From contig NZ_QGNY01000001.1 of assembly GCF_003173575.1 (NCBI RefSeq), forward strand, positions 682,001 to 746,000: a DNA stretch of 64,000 bases. Direction: 5' to 3'. The notes beneath the pieces were generated by a model, which was given only the letters and a program-made list of their open reading frames with translations, made no database searches and had not been told where the DNA came from. Of the stretch, positions 43,665 to 52,517 are shown one piece after another. The stretch's first letter is position 1, and each line of letters opens with the position of its first letter. Both the position numbers and the translations under genes were made by a program. Source of the stretch: Pedobacter paludis. GTDB lineage: Bacteria > Bacteroidota > Bacteroidia > Sphingobacteriales > Sphingobacteriaceae.

Positions 43665-43831
43665 GCATTATTTAAAGTTGTCCAGGATTCATTGCCGATC
43701 TTCGTTTTCCTTATCATTTTTATGGTAAAGTTCTATAAATACAATCTTTTTTTTATCTGGAAAATAAGCGTAATCATTTTTAACATGGTTTTAATACAAA
43801 ACAATAACATGTTAGATTATTAAACAACCCC

Positions 43832-44602
43832 CTATCCTCTTCCTGCCATATCCATCAGCTTGTGCGCCAATTCTTTGCCAAGATAACCATCAATGATTCT
43901 ATGAACGATATACAGAATTGGTGTCATTAAAATGGCAACAATAAATTTGTAAGTATATCCAACCAAACCTATTGCAAAAACCTGTTGCCAGCTATAATGA
44001 TATTGTGGGTTTACATAAAAGGCGATAAAGATTACAACAAAACTATCTACAAATTGAGAAACCAATGTTGAACCCGTTGCACGAAGCCACAGTGCCTTTT
44101 CTCCAGTGATTTTTTTTATTCGATGAAAAATAACTACGTCTACCATCTGTCCAATAATAAAGGCAGTAATAGAACCAACAATTATCCACATACCTTGACC
44201 GAAAATGCCAGCAAACGCATTGTTCATATTCAGATCTTCACCATTTATGTTTTGGTGAACCCAGAAATCGGCAGCGCTTAAATGCATTGATCCCCAAACC
44301 ACAATAAAGGCAAAGGCAATTAGAATGGAAGTCAAAATAGATAAAAATCGAACTTGTTTAACGCCAAAATATTCATTGATAATATCCGTCATAATAAAGA
44401 TTATTGGCCAGGTTAAAACCCCAGCAGACATTACAAATGAAAGATGTGGAACGCCAAATAAATTGATGTCGAATTTTTTAAAGCCTAGGGTTTCTTCTAC
44501 GCTAAATAATTTTACACCAATAAACTCTGATAATATTGCATTGGCCACAAAAAAACTACCCAGAACGAGTAATAAACGGCTTTCTTTCGTTTTAAAAGTC
44601 AT
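43832..44602 (-). CDS. Queuosine precursor transporter (YhhQ/DUF165 family)
   Basis: A 256-residue inner-membrane protein with six or seven hydrophobic segments. Typical YhhQ features are LVLGSFFVANAILSEFIGVK, WPIIFIMTDIINEYFGVKQV, GQMVDVVIFHRIKKITGEKA and LWLRATGSTLVSQFVDSFVV. It imports queuine-pathway intermediates such as preQ0 or preQ1 for tRNA wobble modification. I looked for a preQ1 riboswitch in the 170 bases upstream and found none. It is divergent from the MFS transporter. Confidence 0.9.
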   Translation of the reverse strand: MTFKTKESRLLLVLGSFFVANAILSEFIGVKLFSVEETLGFKKFDINLFGVPHLSFVMSAGVLTWPIIFIMTDIINEYFGVKQVRFLSILTSILIAFAFIVVWGSMHLSAADFWVHQNINGEDLNMNNAFAGIFGQGMWIIVGSITAFIIGQMVDVVIFHRIKKITGEKALWLRATGSTLVSQFVDSFVVIFIAFYVNPQYHYSWQQVFAIGLVGYTYKFIVAILMTPILYIVHRIIDGYLGKELAHKLMDMAGRG

Positions 44603-44772
44603 AGACTATAAATCTAAAAATAAAATGCATCACATTACAGTTCAAATATTAATTTTTATTGATTTTTATTTTTTTTATAAATATTATCCCTTTTTACAAT
44701 CATTCGACCTTAAAAATAGTTTAAGAACTTAAATCTCCCAATCTTTGCGGCTTCAAAAAACCGGAAATCCTT

Positions 44773-45999
44773 ATGGCTAAAAAACAGCACTTTTATCTCA
44801 TTTTAATTTTGGGCTCTTTAGCCGCATTAGGTCCGTTTTCGATTGATATGTATTTGCCAGGCTTTATTGATATAGCCAAGGATTTGCGTACAACAGAATC
44901 GGCAGTATCGCTATCCTTATCCAGTTTTTTTATCGGGATTTCTGTAGGTCAACTTTTGTACGGACCACTGTTAGATAAATACGGCCGAAAAAAACCTTTG
45001 TATTTTGGTTTAGTGCTTTATATTGTTGCTTCTATTGGTTGTTTGGCAGTTACAGATGTTAATCAATTAATTGTTTTGCGTTTTGTGCAAGCGATTGGAA
45101 GTTGCGCTACAGCAGTAGCTTCTGTAGCCATGGTTAGAGATTTATTTACCGTTGAAGAAAGCCCAAAGGTTTTTGCATCCTTAATGCTTGTAATTGCTGT
45201 ATCTCCTATGCTAGCTCCAACAGCTGGGGGGTATTTAATCTCTGCCTTAGGCTGGAAATACGTTTTTGTATTTTTAGGCTTTATGGCGGTTTTGATGCTA
45301 TTAGCCTCAATCTTTAAATTGCCAGAAAGCTATAAGCCTGATCCTGATTACTCCTTAAAACCAAAACCGATCTTAACCAACTTTCTTGTCGTTTTAAAAG
45401 AACCTCAATTTTATACTTATGCGCTAATTAGCTCGATAACCTTTTCTGGTTTATTTGCCTATGTATCATCATCTCCAACTGTTTTCATGAAAATTTATGA
45501 AGTAAGTAAAACCGGATATGGTTGGATTTTTGCACTTTTATCTGTTTCATTTATTGGCTCAAGCCAAGTTAACAGCATAATATTGAAATGGTTTAGCAGT
45601 AAGAAAATTGTAACATGGGCATTAATTGCTCAATGTATCTTCAGTTTAGTATTCTTGATTTTTGCAATGAGCGATTGGTTAAGTTTGTATTCTACAATTG
45701 GTTTTATTGCATTATTTTTATGTTGCCTTGGGTTAATCAACCCAAATGCTGCTGCTTTATCTTTGGCGCCATTTAGCAAAAACGCGGGAAGTGCATCGGC
45801 TTTAATGGGCGCTTTACAAATGGGCTTAGGTGCTTTGGCATCTGTAATGGTAAGTTTATTTAGCGAACATTCCGTTGTCCCGATGCCATTGGTTATGGCG
45901 GTGGCGGCATTTACAGCCCTATTCTGTTTGCTTATTGGCCGAAGATTTATTAAAACAGAAATTGAAGCTTCTGCAGATGCAGCAGTTGTTGCACATTAA
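44773..45999 (+). CDS. Multidrug efflux MFS transporter, Bcr/CflA family
   Basis: A 408-residue 12-helix proton-antiporter. The family signature GPFSIDMYLPGFIDIAKDLR spans the first loop; motif A is LLYGPLLDKYGRKKPLY (GxLaDrxGrkx) and the region after helix 4 has AVASVAMVRDLFTVEESPKV. Bcr/CflA pumps export bicyclomycin, chloramphenicol, sulfonamides or cysteine, so the real substrate is not given. It has its own terminator and is not in an operon. Confidence 0.93.
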   Translation: MAKKQHFYLILILGSLAALGPFSIDMYLPGFIDIAKDLRTTESAVSLSLSSFFIGISVGQLLYGPLLDKYGRKKPLYFGLVLYIVASIGCLAVTDVNQLIVLRFVQAIGSCATAVASVAMVRDLFTVEESPKVFASLMLVIAVSPMLAPTAGGYLISALGWKYVFVFLGFMAVLMLLASIFKLPESYKPDPDYSLKPKPILTNFLVVLKEPQFYTYALISSITFSGLFAYVSSSPTVFMKIYEVSKTGYGWIFALLSVSFIGSSQVNSIILKWFSSKKIVTWALIAQCIFSLVFLIFAMSDWLSLYSTIGFIALFLCCLGLINPNAAALSLAPFSKNAGSASALMGALQMGLGALASVMVSLFSEHSVVPMPLVMAVAAFTALFCLLIGRRFIKTEIEASADAAVVAH

Positions 46000-46022
46000 A
46001 TTTGGTTAACTATTTTTAAATA

Positions 46023-46057
46023 AAAAAGCCACTGATTTAAGGTTTCGGTGGCTTTTT
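46023..46057. terminator. Rho-independent terminator after the MFS gene
   Basis: AAAAAGCCAC (46023-46032) pairs with GTGGCTTTTT (46048-46057), with extra closing pairs inside. The A-run before and T-run after let it work for both convergent genes. Confidence 0.9.
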
Positions 46058-46086
46058 ATTTATTGTAAAATGGATTTGCTTATGAT

Positions 46087-46776
46087 TTATGGCACAAATA
46101 ACTTATAAATTAAATAACAGGCTATTGTTCCCACAGCAACAAGAATAAATCCACTTAATCTCTTTTTCTTGATGAAACAAATTAGGATAATCCCAGATAT
46201 AGAAACCAAAGTCATTAACACAGCAGAGATATCGATAATCCAAGACCAAGCCTTACCAGAATCCCGGCCTTTATGCAAATCATTTATCACCGCAAAAACA
46301 CCCAGTCTTGTAACTGTTAATTCATATTTTCCCGTTTCACGATCAACGAAAGAATCTGCTATGTAACCCGGACCATTAAAAGTCATACTGCATTCACGGT
46401 CATCAATTCTGAAATCACTGAGGGCACCTTTAACCTGATGTTTGTTTCTAAAGTATTCTACCAATTGCAACTTGTTAATTTTAGTTGTGTCTGGTTGGTT
46501 TACCCATTTAACATTCACATTTCCAGAGTCTTTAGTTACTACTTCTTTACCTGATGTAAACCAATCTGCATGATTTAAAGTTAAACCAGATACCGCAAAG
46601 AATAATAAAATGGTAAAGCTTACCATTGATAAATAAATGTGCAACCAACGGGATAAACCAGCTAAACGCTTTTTACCCTTGCCTTTTCCACTTTCCTTTT
46701 TTACCGCTTTTTTCCCTAAACCGGAAGGTGCAGCAATTACATTACTTTTTTGGGGTTGAAATTTTTCTGTAGTCAA
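46087..46776 (-). CDS. PepSY-type membrane protein
   Basis: A 229-residue inner-membrane protein. A basic N-terminus (KKAVKKESGKGKGKKRLAGL) precedes one transmembrane helix (LSMVSFTILLFFAVSGLTLN), a periplasmic ~100-residue domain with VEYFRNKHQVKGALSDFRID and FVDRETGKYELTVTRLG, and two more helices at the C-terminus. This is the PepSY-associated TM layout seen in iron reductases and flavin-linked redox proteins. The start appears to be a TTG at 46776, inside the last 35 bases of the apbE gene, as the first in-frame ATG would delete the first helix; tight translational coupling to apbE is implied. Confidence 0.82.
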   Translation of the reverse strand: MTTEKFQPQKSNVIAAPSGLGKKAVKKESGKGKGKKRLAGLSRWLHIYLSMVSFTILLFFAVSGLTLNHADWFTSGKEVVTKDSGNVNVKWVNQPDTTKINKLQLVEYFRNKHQVKGALSDFRIDDRECSMTFNGPGYIADSFVDRETGKYELTVTRLGVFAVINDLHKGRDSGKAWSWIIDISAVLMTLVSISGIILICFIKKKRLSGFILVAVGTIACYLIYKLFVP

Positions 46777-48265
46777 GGGATGCTGAAGCTAATTCTGTAT
46801 TAGGGGTTAATTCTACTTTTTTTGCCGAACCAGTAAATTTCATAGTTTGAGAAAGAATTTGATACGTTCCATGTTCTCTGGCAACTTCTATATAAACAGT
46901 ATAAGTACCAGCTTTAACTAAGTTTCCGCTATCATCTTTACCATCCCAAGCTAGGCTGTACTTTCCAGGACCACGAGTTGCAGAACTGGTTGAACTTAAT
47001 TTACCTTCAGCACCTTTTTTAAATTCATCACCGTTTGTGCGTGTCCAGGATTTTAAATCTGGTAACCAACGCGGTTTGTTGTACCAAATAGCAAGGTTAC
47101 GAACAGGTGCTTTCGCAGCATCTTCTACCCAAACGGCTACAAACGGGCGACGAACCCTCATTCCTTCAATCTGTGCTATTTCTAAATTTACTACCAATTC
47201 ATATTTAGTATTCCAAAGTTTATCAGCTTTGTTGTTGGTTGTTGAAATGGCAACTGGCTTTTCTACTTTTATTTCATATTTAGACCAACCCTTGCTTTTA
47301 ATTTCTTCTCCATTTTTGGTAATCAACAGATATTCTAAATCATTTCTTGAGGAAGCTAATTTTTCTATTTCACTAACAGATAATACATTAAATGAAGTTG
47401 CCAATGCACCAGCTTCACTTGCATTTGGTGCAATTACTGTAGCGCTAATGATCTCAGAAACTGGATTACCTGTACGCGGATCAACAATATGCGAATACCA
47501 TTTGCCATTTACGCTAAAGCCTCTGCGGTAATTTCCGCTTGTAGCAACAGCCATATTTGAAACTTTAACAGTAGTTAAGGCTAAATCATTTTCAGCATCT
47601 GCCATAGGGTCTGCAATTTCAATACTTTCTGATTGAGATCCTTTTACAACCATATCGCCACCAATATTTACAACTACGTTTTCTATTCCTGTTGTATGGA
47701 TTGCCTTATCTGCCGCTTTATTAATAATGTAACTTTTAGCGAAAGAGTTCAAAGCTAAAGGCACTTCATCCAAGCGTGTAACCGTTTGGGTTTTTTCATC
47801 CAAAACATAATGCTTTTGCTTTACCTTAGCAACTGCAGTTTGTAATTCAGTTACAGAAGGTAAACGATTTTCGCTAGATGCTTTCTTCCAAACTTTAGCA
47901 ATTACTTCTGCAGATGCATCTAAAGCGCCATTGGTTAATATTTTATAATTTTCGAAAGCTTGTAAAACCTGAAATAAATCAGCAGATATCTTTGTAGGTT
48001 GATTACCATTTTTCATCCACTTATTAAACTCGCTATCAGCTTTATAAGCACTTAAAACATTATCTAATCGATCAATTTCCATTAAAGTATTAGTTTCAGC
48101 TTGATCGGCATCGGCTTGATTTAAAGCTTTAAATTTTAACTCTAAAGATGTTCCCAATACATTTTCGTAATTGGATACAAAAGTTCTTGACGCTTTCTTT
48201 GGTGTTACGAAGGCAGACGCCGTAACAACCAGTAAACTAATGGTAAGTATGTGCTTAAATTTCAT
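46742..48265 (-). CDS. ApbE (FAD:protein FMN transferase) fused to DUF2271
   Basis: A 507-residue exported fusion. After a signal peptide (MKFKHILTISLLVVTASAFV), residues ~35-320 are ApbE, with LGTSLELKFKAL, ALNSFAKSYIINKAADKAI (the usual LGGIAKGYAVD region), VVNIGGDMVVKG and YSHIVDPRTGNPV, EAGALATSFNVL. ApbE attaches FMN to Thr/Ser of partner proteins. Residues ~345-490 form a DUF2271 domain (VVNLEIAQIEGMRVRRPFVA, NLAIWYNKPRWLPDLKSWTR, YSLAWDGKDDSGNLVKAGTY). The adjacent PepSY gene suggests one extracytoplasmic flavin-based electron-transfer unit. The fusion makes ApbE and its probable partner domain act together. Confidence 0.9.
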   Translation of the reverse strand: MKFKHILTISLLVVTASAFVTPKKASRTFVSNYENVLGTSLELKFKALNQADADQAETNTLMEIDRLDNVLSAYKADSEFNKWMKNGNQPTKISADLFQVLQAFENYKILTNGALDASAEVIAKVWKKASSENRLPSVTELQTAVAKVKQKHYVLDEKTQTVTRLDEVPLALNSFAKSYIINKAADKAIHTTGIENVVVNIGGDMVVKGSQSESIEIADPMADAENDLALTTVKVSNMAVATSGNYRRGFSVNGKWYSHIVDPRTGNPVSEIISATVIAPNASEAGALATSFNVLSVSEIEKLASSRNDLEYLLITKNGEEIKSKGWSKYEIKVEKPVAISTTNNKADKLWNTKYELVVNLEIAQIEGMRVRRPFVAVWVEDAAKAPVRNLAIWYNKPRWLPDLKSWTRTNGDEFKKGAEGKLSSTSSATRGPGKYSLAWDGKDDSGNLVKAGTYTVYIEVAREHGTYQILSQTMKFTGSAKKVELTPNTELASASLDYRKISTPKK

Positions 48266-48502
48266 AAATTAAGAAATGTTTATATTTATCTGCAAATAAA
48301 AGGCTTTATTTGGATTAATTATAGATAACATTGAAATATATTTGAAATAATACAAAATGAGTTTATTCAAAATTTGCTGTGAGATTATGCAATAAGGTCA
48401 CTGATTTTTAAAACTGTGAGTGAATTTTAGTGATTACCGAATGGCTTGGCTTTAACCTTTATCCTTTAATCTTCGATGCTTTTTTCTTATTTTCGCTAAT
48501 AG

Positions 48503-49648
48503 ATGTTGAATATACAATCGAAACTTCCAGGCGTGGGCACAACCATTTTCTCGGTCATGTCTAAACTCGCTACAGAACACAATGCGATAAACCTATCACA
48601 GGGTTTTCCAGATTATGCATGCGATCCTAAATTAATAGAGCTGGTTAATAAGGCAATGAAAGATGGCTTTAATCAGTATGCACCAATGCCTGGCTCCAAT
48701 TTATTAAAAGAGAATATTGCCGAAAAAGTAGAAAAACTTTATCAGGTAAAATACAATCCAGATACTGAAATAACAATTACCGCTGGAGGAACACAGGCAA
48801 TTTTTACGGCTTTAACTACCGTTATTAATCCTGGCGACGAGGTAATTATTTTCGAACCCGCTTATGATAGTTATGCCCCAACAATTAAACTGTTGGGTGG
48901 CATCGTGAAAACTTATGAATTGGCTCCACCAGATTATGGCATTAACTGGGAGATGGTTAAAAAGTTATTTACAGCCAATACAAGGATGATTATTTTAAAC
49001 TCACCTCAAAATCCTACCGGAAGTATTTTGGCTGCTGAGGATATGCAGGCTTTGATTAAGCTAATCAACGGAACGGATATCTTGATTTTAAGCGATGAAG
49101 TTTATGAGCACTTAATTTACGATGGGCAGAAACATCAGAGTGTCATGCTCTATCCAGAATTACGCCAGCGAAGTTTTATTATCGCTTCTTTTGGAAAGCT
49201 CCTGCATGCCACCGGCTGGAAATTGGGTTACTGCCTAGCGCCAGAAAAATTAACTGCTGAATTTAGGAAAGTACACCAATTTAATGTTTTTAGCGTTAAT
49301 AGTGCAATGCAACAAGCAATAGCGACTTACATTAAAGAACCAGACAATTATACCGGTATAGGCAATTTCTTTCAACAGAAACGAGACTACTTTAGAGCAC
49401 TCTTAGCCGATAGCCGCTTTAAATTATTACCTTGTAACGGCTCATATTTTCAATGCGCAGGTTATAATGAAATAAGTGATGAGAGTGATAAAGATTTTAG
49501 TATAAGATTATTAAAAGAATTTGGAGTTGCCACCATCCCAGTTTCGGCATTCTACCAAAAGGGTACAGATCATAAAATTATCAGGTTCTGTTTTGCCAAA
49601 GAAAATTCCACACTTTCTAAAGCAGCAGAAAAATTAAGAAAAGTTTAA
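48503..49648 (+). CDS. Methionine/aromatic aminotransferase (YbdL-like)
   Basis: A 381-residue class I/II PLP aminotransferase of the YbdL/kynurenine aminotransferase group: LPGVGTTIFSVMSKLATEHN at the start, NLSQGFPDYACD, ITITAGGTQAIFTALTTVI, NSPQNPTGSIL, and the PLP Lys at residue 232 in IASFGKLLHATGWKLGY. YbdL prefers methionine as amino donor. It is followed after 18 bases by a nitrilase-family omega-amidase; the two act together, glutamine- or methionine-linked transamination followed by amide hydrolysis, in methionine salvage and alpha-ketoglutaramate clearance. Confidence 0.9.
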   Translation: MLNIQSKLPGVGTTIFSVMSKLATEHNAINLSQGFPDYACDPKLIELVNKAMKDGFNQYAPMPGSNLLKENIAEKVEKLYQVKYNPDTEITITAGGTQAIFTALTTVINPGDEVIIFEPAYDSYAPTIKLLGGIVKTYELAPPDYGINWEMVKKLFTANTRMIILNSPQNPTGSILAAEDMQALIKLINGTDILILSDEVYEHLIYDGQKHQSVMLYPELRQRSFIIASFGKLLHATGWKLGYCLAPEKLTAEFRKVHQFNVFSVNSAMQQAIATYIKEPDNYTGIGNFFQQKRDYFRALLADSRFKLLPCNGSYFQCAGYNEISDESDKDFSIRLLKEFGVATIPVSAFYQKGTDHKIIRFCFAKENSTLSKAAEKLRKV

Positions 49649-49666
49649 CATCCCAAACAAACACAT

Positions 49667-50470
49667 ATGGAAGCACCTGTTTATACCCAAATAGAAAACC
49701 TGAAAGTAACTGTATTTCAGGCGTATCTTTTTTGGGAAAACATTGAAAAAAACCTGTTAAATCTTGCTCTGAGGCTCTCTATGGGTGTTCGGGAGAAAAC
49801 CGATTTAATTGTGTTGCCAGAAATGTTTAACAGTGGCTTTAGTATGAATGCAGAAGTGTTGGCTGAAGAAATGGGCGGAAAAACCATGCAGTGGATGCAA
49901 AAAATGGCTTATCAATACAATTGCATCGTTACCGGAAGCTTAGTAATCAAGGAAAACAATCAATATTTTAACCGTTTAATTTGGATGGAACCAGATGGTG
50001 AATATCAACATTATGACAAGCACCATTTATTTGGCTTGGGTGATGAAGATAAGAACTTTACTGCTGGTAATGATAAACTGATCGTAAAGCTCAAAGGTTG
50101 GAAAATACGTTTGGCCATTTGTTACGATTTGCGTTTTCCGGTCTGGCTAAGAAACCAAAATGAGGAATACGACATTCTGTTACTTATCGCCAGTTGGCCA
50201 GATAAAAGGTCGCTCCATTGGAAAGCACTTATTACCGCTAGAGCCATTGAAAATCAAAGCTATGTCATTGGCGTTAATCGAGTTGGTCACGATGGCAATC
50301 AGGTTTATCATAGCGGGCATTCTATGTGTATAGATCCATACGGAAGTACAGTTTATTATAAACCAGAAGATGAAGATTTGTACACTTTTAGTATTAACTA
50401 CGAAGAATTGGTAAAAATAAGAAGGCAGTTCCCTTTCCTTCGAGATGCCGACCAGTTTACGATTACTTAG
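49667..50470 (+). CDS. Carbon-nitrogen hydrolase, omega-amidase (YafV-like)
   Basis: A 267-residue nitrilase-superfamily enzyme. The catalytic triad is Glu in LIVLPEMFNSGFSMN, Lys in YDKHHLFGLG and Cys in LAICYDLRFPVWLRN. The GMGD-type 'HLFGLGDEDKNFTAG' loop is characteristic of YafV, which hydrolyses alpha-ketoglutaramate and alpha-ketosuccinamate. It follows the YbdL-like aminotransferase by 18 bases, supporting a transaminase/omega-amidase pair. The start MEAPVYTQIENLKVTVFQA is a little longer than YafV but gives no signal peptide. Confidence 0.9.
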   Translation: MEAPVYTQIENLKVTVFQAYLFWENIEKNLLNLALRLSMGVREKTDLIVLPEMFNSGFSMNAEVLAEEMGGKTMQWMQKMAYQYNCIVTGSLVIKENNQYFNRLIWMEPDGEYQHYDKHHLFGLGDEDKNFTAGNDKLIVKLKGWKIRLAICYDLRFPVWLRNQNEEYDILLLIASWPDKRSLHWKALITARAIENQSYVIGVNRVGHDGNQVYHSGHSMCIDPYGSTVYYKPEDEDLYTFSINYEELVKIRRQFPFLRDADQFTIT

Positions 50471-50496
50471 CAATTTAAATATTCAGTTTACCAAAA

Positions 50497-50514
50497 TAAC
50501 CGATTCAAGCAATT
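50497..50514 (+). repeat. Short intergenic motif, copy 3
   Basis: TAACCGATTCAAGCAATT matches TAACCGATTYNNGCAATT, also at 12856-12873 and 31581-31598. It ends 9 bases before the glycosylasparaginase start. Confidence 0.55.
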
Positions 50515-50523
50515 AGTCTAAAA

Positions 50524-51558
50524 ATGTTTAACCGTCGTAAATTTATTAAAGCCTCTGCCCTTTCGGCCGGCTTATTGGCTCTGGATAAAACCAGCATGGC
50601 TGAAGTTTTACCTGCAAAACCTAAAACAGCAACCAACTTTCCGATTGTAATTTCTACCTGGGATTTCGGCATTGCAGCAAATGCCGATGCCTGGAAAGTG
50701 CTTTCAAAAGGCGGACGTGCTTTAGATGCTGTTGAGCAAGGTGTTTGGGTTCCAGAGGCTGATGAAAAAAATCAATCGGTAGGTTACGGTGGTTTACCGG
50801 ATCGCGATGGAAACGTTACGCTTGATGCCTGCATAATGGACGAATTTGGTAATTGTGGCGCCGTTTTAGCACTTGAGCATATTAAACACCCTATTTCAGT
50901 TGCTCGTAAAGTAATGGAAAAAACACCTCATGTTATGCTTGCCGGAGAGGGTGCACTACAATTTGCTTTAGAGCAAGGTTTTAAAAAAGAAAATCTGCTA
51001 ACGCCTGCCAGTGAAAAAGCATGGAAAGAATGGCTTAAAACAGCAAAATATGCTCCCGTAATGAATATCGAGAATAAACTTTACGAAAAAGCCGCACCTC
51101 AAAAACTACCCGGAAATCAATACAACCACGATACGATTGGAATGCTTGCCATTGATGATAAAGGAAACATTTCTGGGGCCTGCACAACAAGCGGAATGGC
51201 TTATAAACTACATGGAAGAATTGGAGATAGCCCTATAATTGGTGCCGGCTTGTATGTAGATAATGAAGTTGGTGGAGCAACATCAACAGGTGTTGGAGAA
51301 GAAGTGGTTAGAAATGTAGGTTCTTTCTTGGTAGTAGAACTTATGCGCCAGGGCTTTACACCGGAAGCAGCCTGCAAGGAAGCGGTAATGAGAATCATCA
51401 AAAAGAAACCCGAAACAGCCAAAAATATTCAGGTTGGTTTTTTGGCCATTAACAAAAAAGGAGAATATGGCGCTTACGCCATTCAGCAGGGCTTTAGTTA
51501 CGCGGTATGCAATGCCGAAAAGCAAGATCTCTTAATTAAAGGAAAAAGCTATTACTAA
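50524..51558 (+). CDS. N4-(beta-N-acetylglucosaminyl)-L-asparaginase (glycosylasparaginase), exported
   Basis: A 344-residue N-terminal-nucleophile hydrolase that cleaves the GlcNAc-Asn bond of N-glycopeptides. The signal carries a twin-Arg-like FNRRKFIKASALSAGLLALD. The alpha subunit starts VISTWDFGIAANADAWKVLS and includes GYGGLPDRDGNVTLDACIMD. The nucleophile is Thr204 in NHDTIGMLAIDDKGNISGAC, at which the precursor would autocleave; GRIGDSPIIGAGLYVDNEVG follows. It is close in pattern to the Elizabethkingia (Flavobacterium) glycosylasparaginase. It probably acts in the periplasm on scavenged glycans. It stands 53 bases after the omega-amidase. Confidence 0.92.
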   Translation: MFNRRKFIKASALSAGLLALDKTSMAEVLPAKPKTATNFPIVISTWDFGIAANADAWKVLSKGGRALDAVEQGVWVPEADEKNQSVGYGGLPDRDGNVTLDACIMDEFGNCGAVLALEHIKHPISVARKVMEKTPHVMLAGEGALQFALEQGFKKENLLTPASEKAWKEWLKTAKYAPVMNIENKLYEKAAPQKLPGNQYNHDTIGMLAIDDKGNISGACTTSGMAYKLHGRIGDSPIIGAGLYVDNEVGGATSTGVGEEVVRNVGSFLVVELMRQGFTPEAACKEAVMRIIKKKPETAKNIQVGFLAINKKGEYGAYAIQQGFSYAVCNAEKQDLLIKGKSYY

Positions 51559-51606
51559 AAATAAAAATCATCCCAAATCAAATCTTAAAAATTAATTAAA
51601 AAAAGA

Positions 51607-52473
51607 ATGGGATTACTATCTAAAATTTTCGGAAAAAAAAATGTAGAAGAACGTCAGGGCGAGCCAGATATGGTTTATGTACCCAACGAAGACGAACGCA
51701 TGAACTGGGCAATTGAAAAGGCTAAATTAACACTTTGGTACTTTGAAGAAAGCCTGGCAAACCCACAGCAGCATCAGGTTTACTTCTCTGTTAAAGTTCA
51801 TATAATTGATGGAGATAACGGCGAACATATTTGGTTAACCGAGCCGCACTTTGATGATGAAGGCAATCTATATGGTACAATTGGAAATGAACCGGTTAAT
51901 GTGTCAACAGTAAAATTGAATCAAAAAATCGGCATTGATAGAAATTTGATTTCTGATTGGATGACCATTGAAAACGGCCGACTAATTGGTGGTTATACCA
52001 TTCGAGCAATTAGAGATGGGGTTCCAGATGCAGAAAAACCAGCTTTTGATAATAGCATAGGTTTGTACATTGATGAGGGTGTAGATCATTTTAAAGCCGA
52101 TTTTAGTACGCCCGAAGGTGCTATTTTATCCTTAGAAAAAGCTTATAACAATCAGGATCTTGATGGAGCAATTGCTTGTAAAGATTTTGATGAGGAAGCT
52201 AAAGCGATGCTGTCTGGTATGAAAATGGATTTTGATGAAGAAATAATCAATAATACAGCTGAAGTTTTAAGGCTTTCATTCATTAATAATATCGAAGAAC
52301 AAGGTTTCCCCGATTTCACCGTAACGCAATCTGCATTTCCTGAGCGGGAGAAGATAGACGAAAATCACTTCATCATTACCGAAGTTTGTTGGTTTCCCGA
52401 TGGTGGAAAATCTATTCAGAAACTTAATACTTTTAAATCACAAAATGGATGGAAAGTTATAGGGCCAGTTTAA
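51607..52473 (+). CDS. DUF2314-domain protein with an extra C-terminal domain
   Basis: A 288-residue cytosolic protein. Residues ~28-140 match DUF2314: YVPNEDERMNWAIEKAKLTL, WYFEESLANPQQHQVYFSVK, EHIWLTEPHFDDEGNLYGTI and GNEPVNVSTVKLNQKIGIDR. Residues ~165-288 are a separate domain beginning FSTPEGAILSLEKAYNNQDL, which resembles an NTF2/SnoaL-like alpha+beta fold and ends FKSQNGWKVIGPV. DUF2314 has no assigned biochemical function. It follows the glycosylasparaginase by 48 bases and precedes cutC by 44. Confidence 0.85.
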   Translation: MGLLSKIFGKKNVEERQGEPDMVYVPNEDERMNWAIEKAKLTLWYFEESLANPQQHQVYFSVKVHIIDGDNGEHIWLTEPHFDDEGNLYGTIGNEPVNVSTVKLNQKIGIDRNLISDWMTIENGRLIGGYTIRAIRDGVPDAEKPAFDNSIGLYIDEGVDHFKADFSTPEGAILSLEKAYNNQDLDGAIACKDFDEEAKAMLSGMKMDFDEEIINNTAEVLRLSFINNIEEQGFPDFTVTQSAFPEREKIDENHFIITEVCWFPDGGKSIQKLNTFKSQNGWKVIGPV

Positions 52474-52517
52474 TGTCTAACTTTTTCAATACAGGAAGAT
52501 ATTAATCTAAACACTTT

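Noticed and set aside
44603..44772. A preQ1 riboswitch before the queuosine-precursor transporter
   Set aside because: I searched for the short hairpin plus A-rich tail pattern and saw only AT-rich DNA without it.
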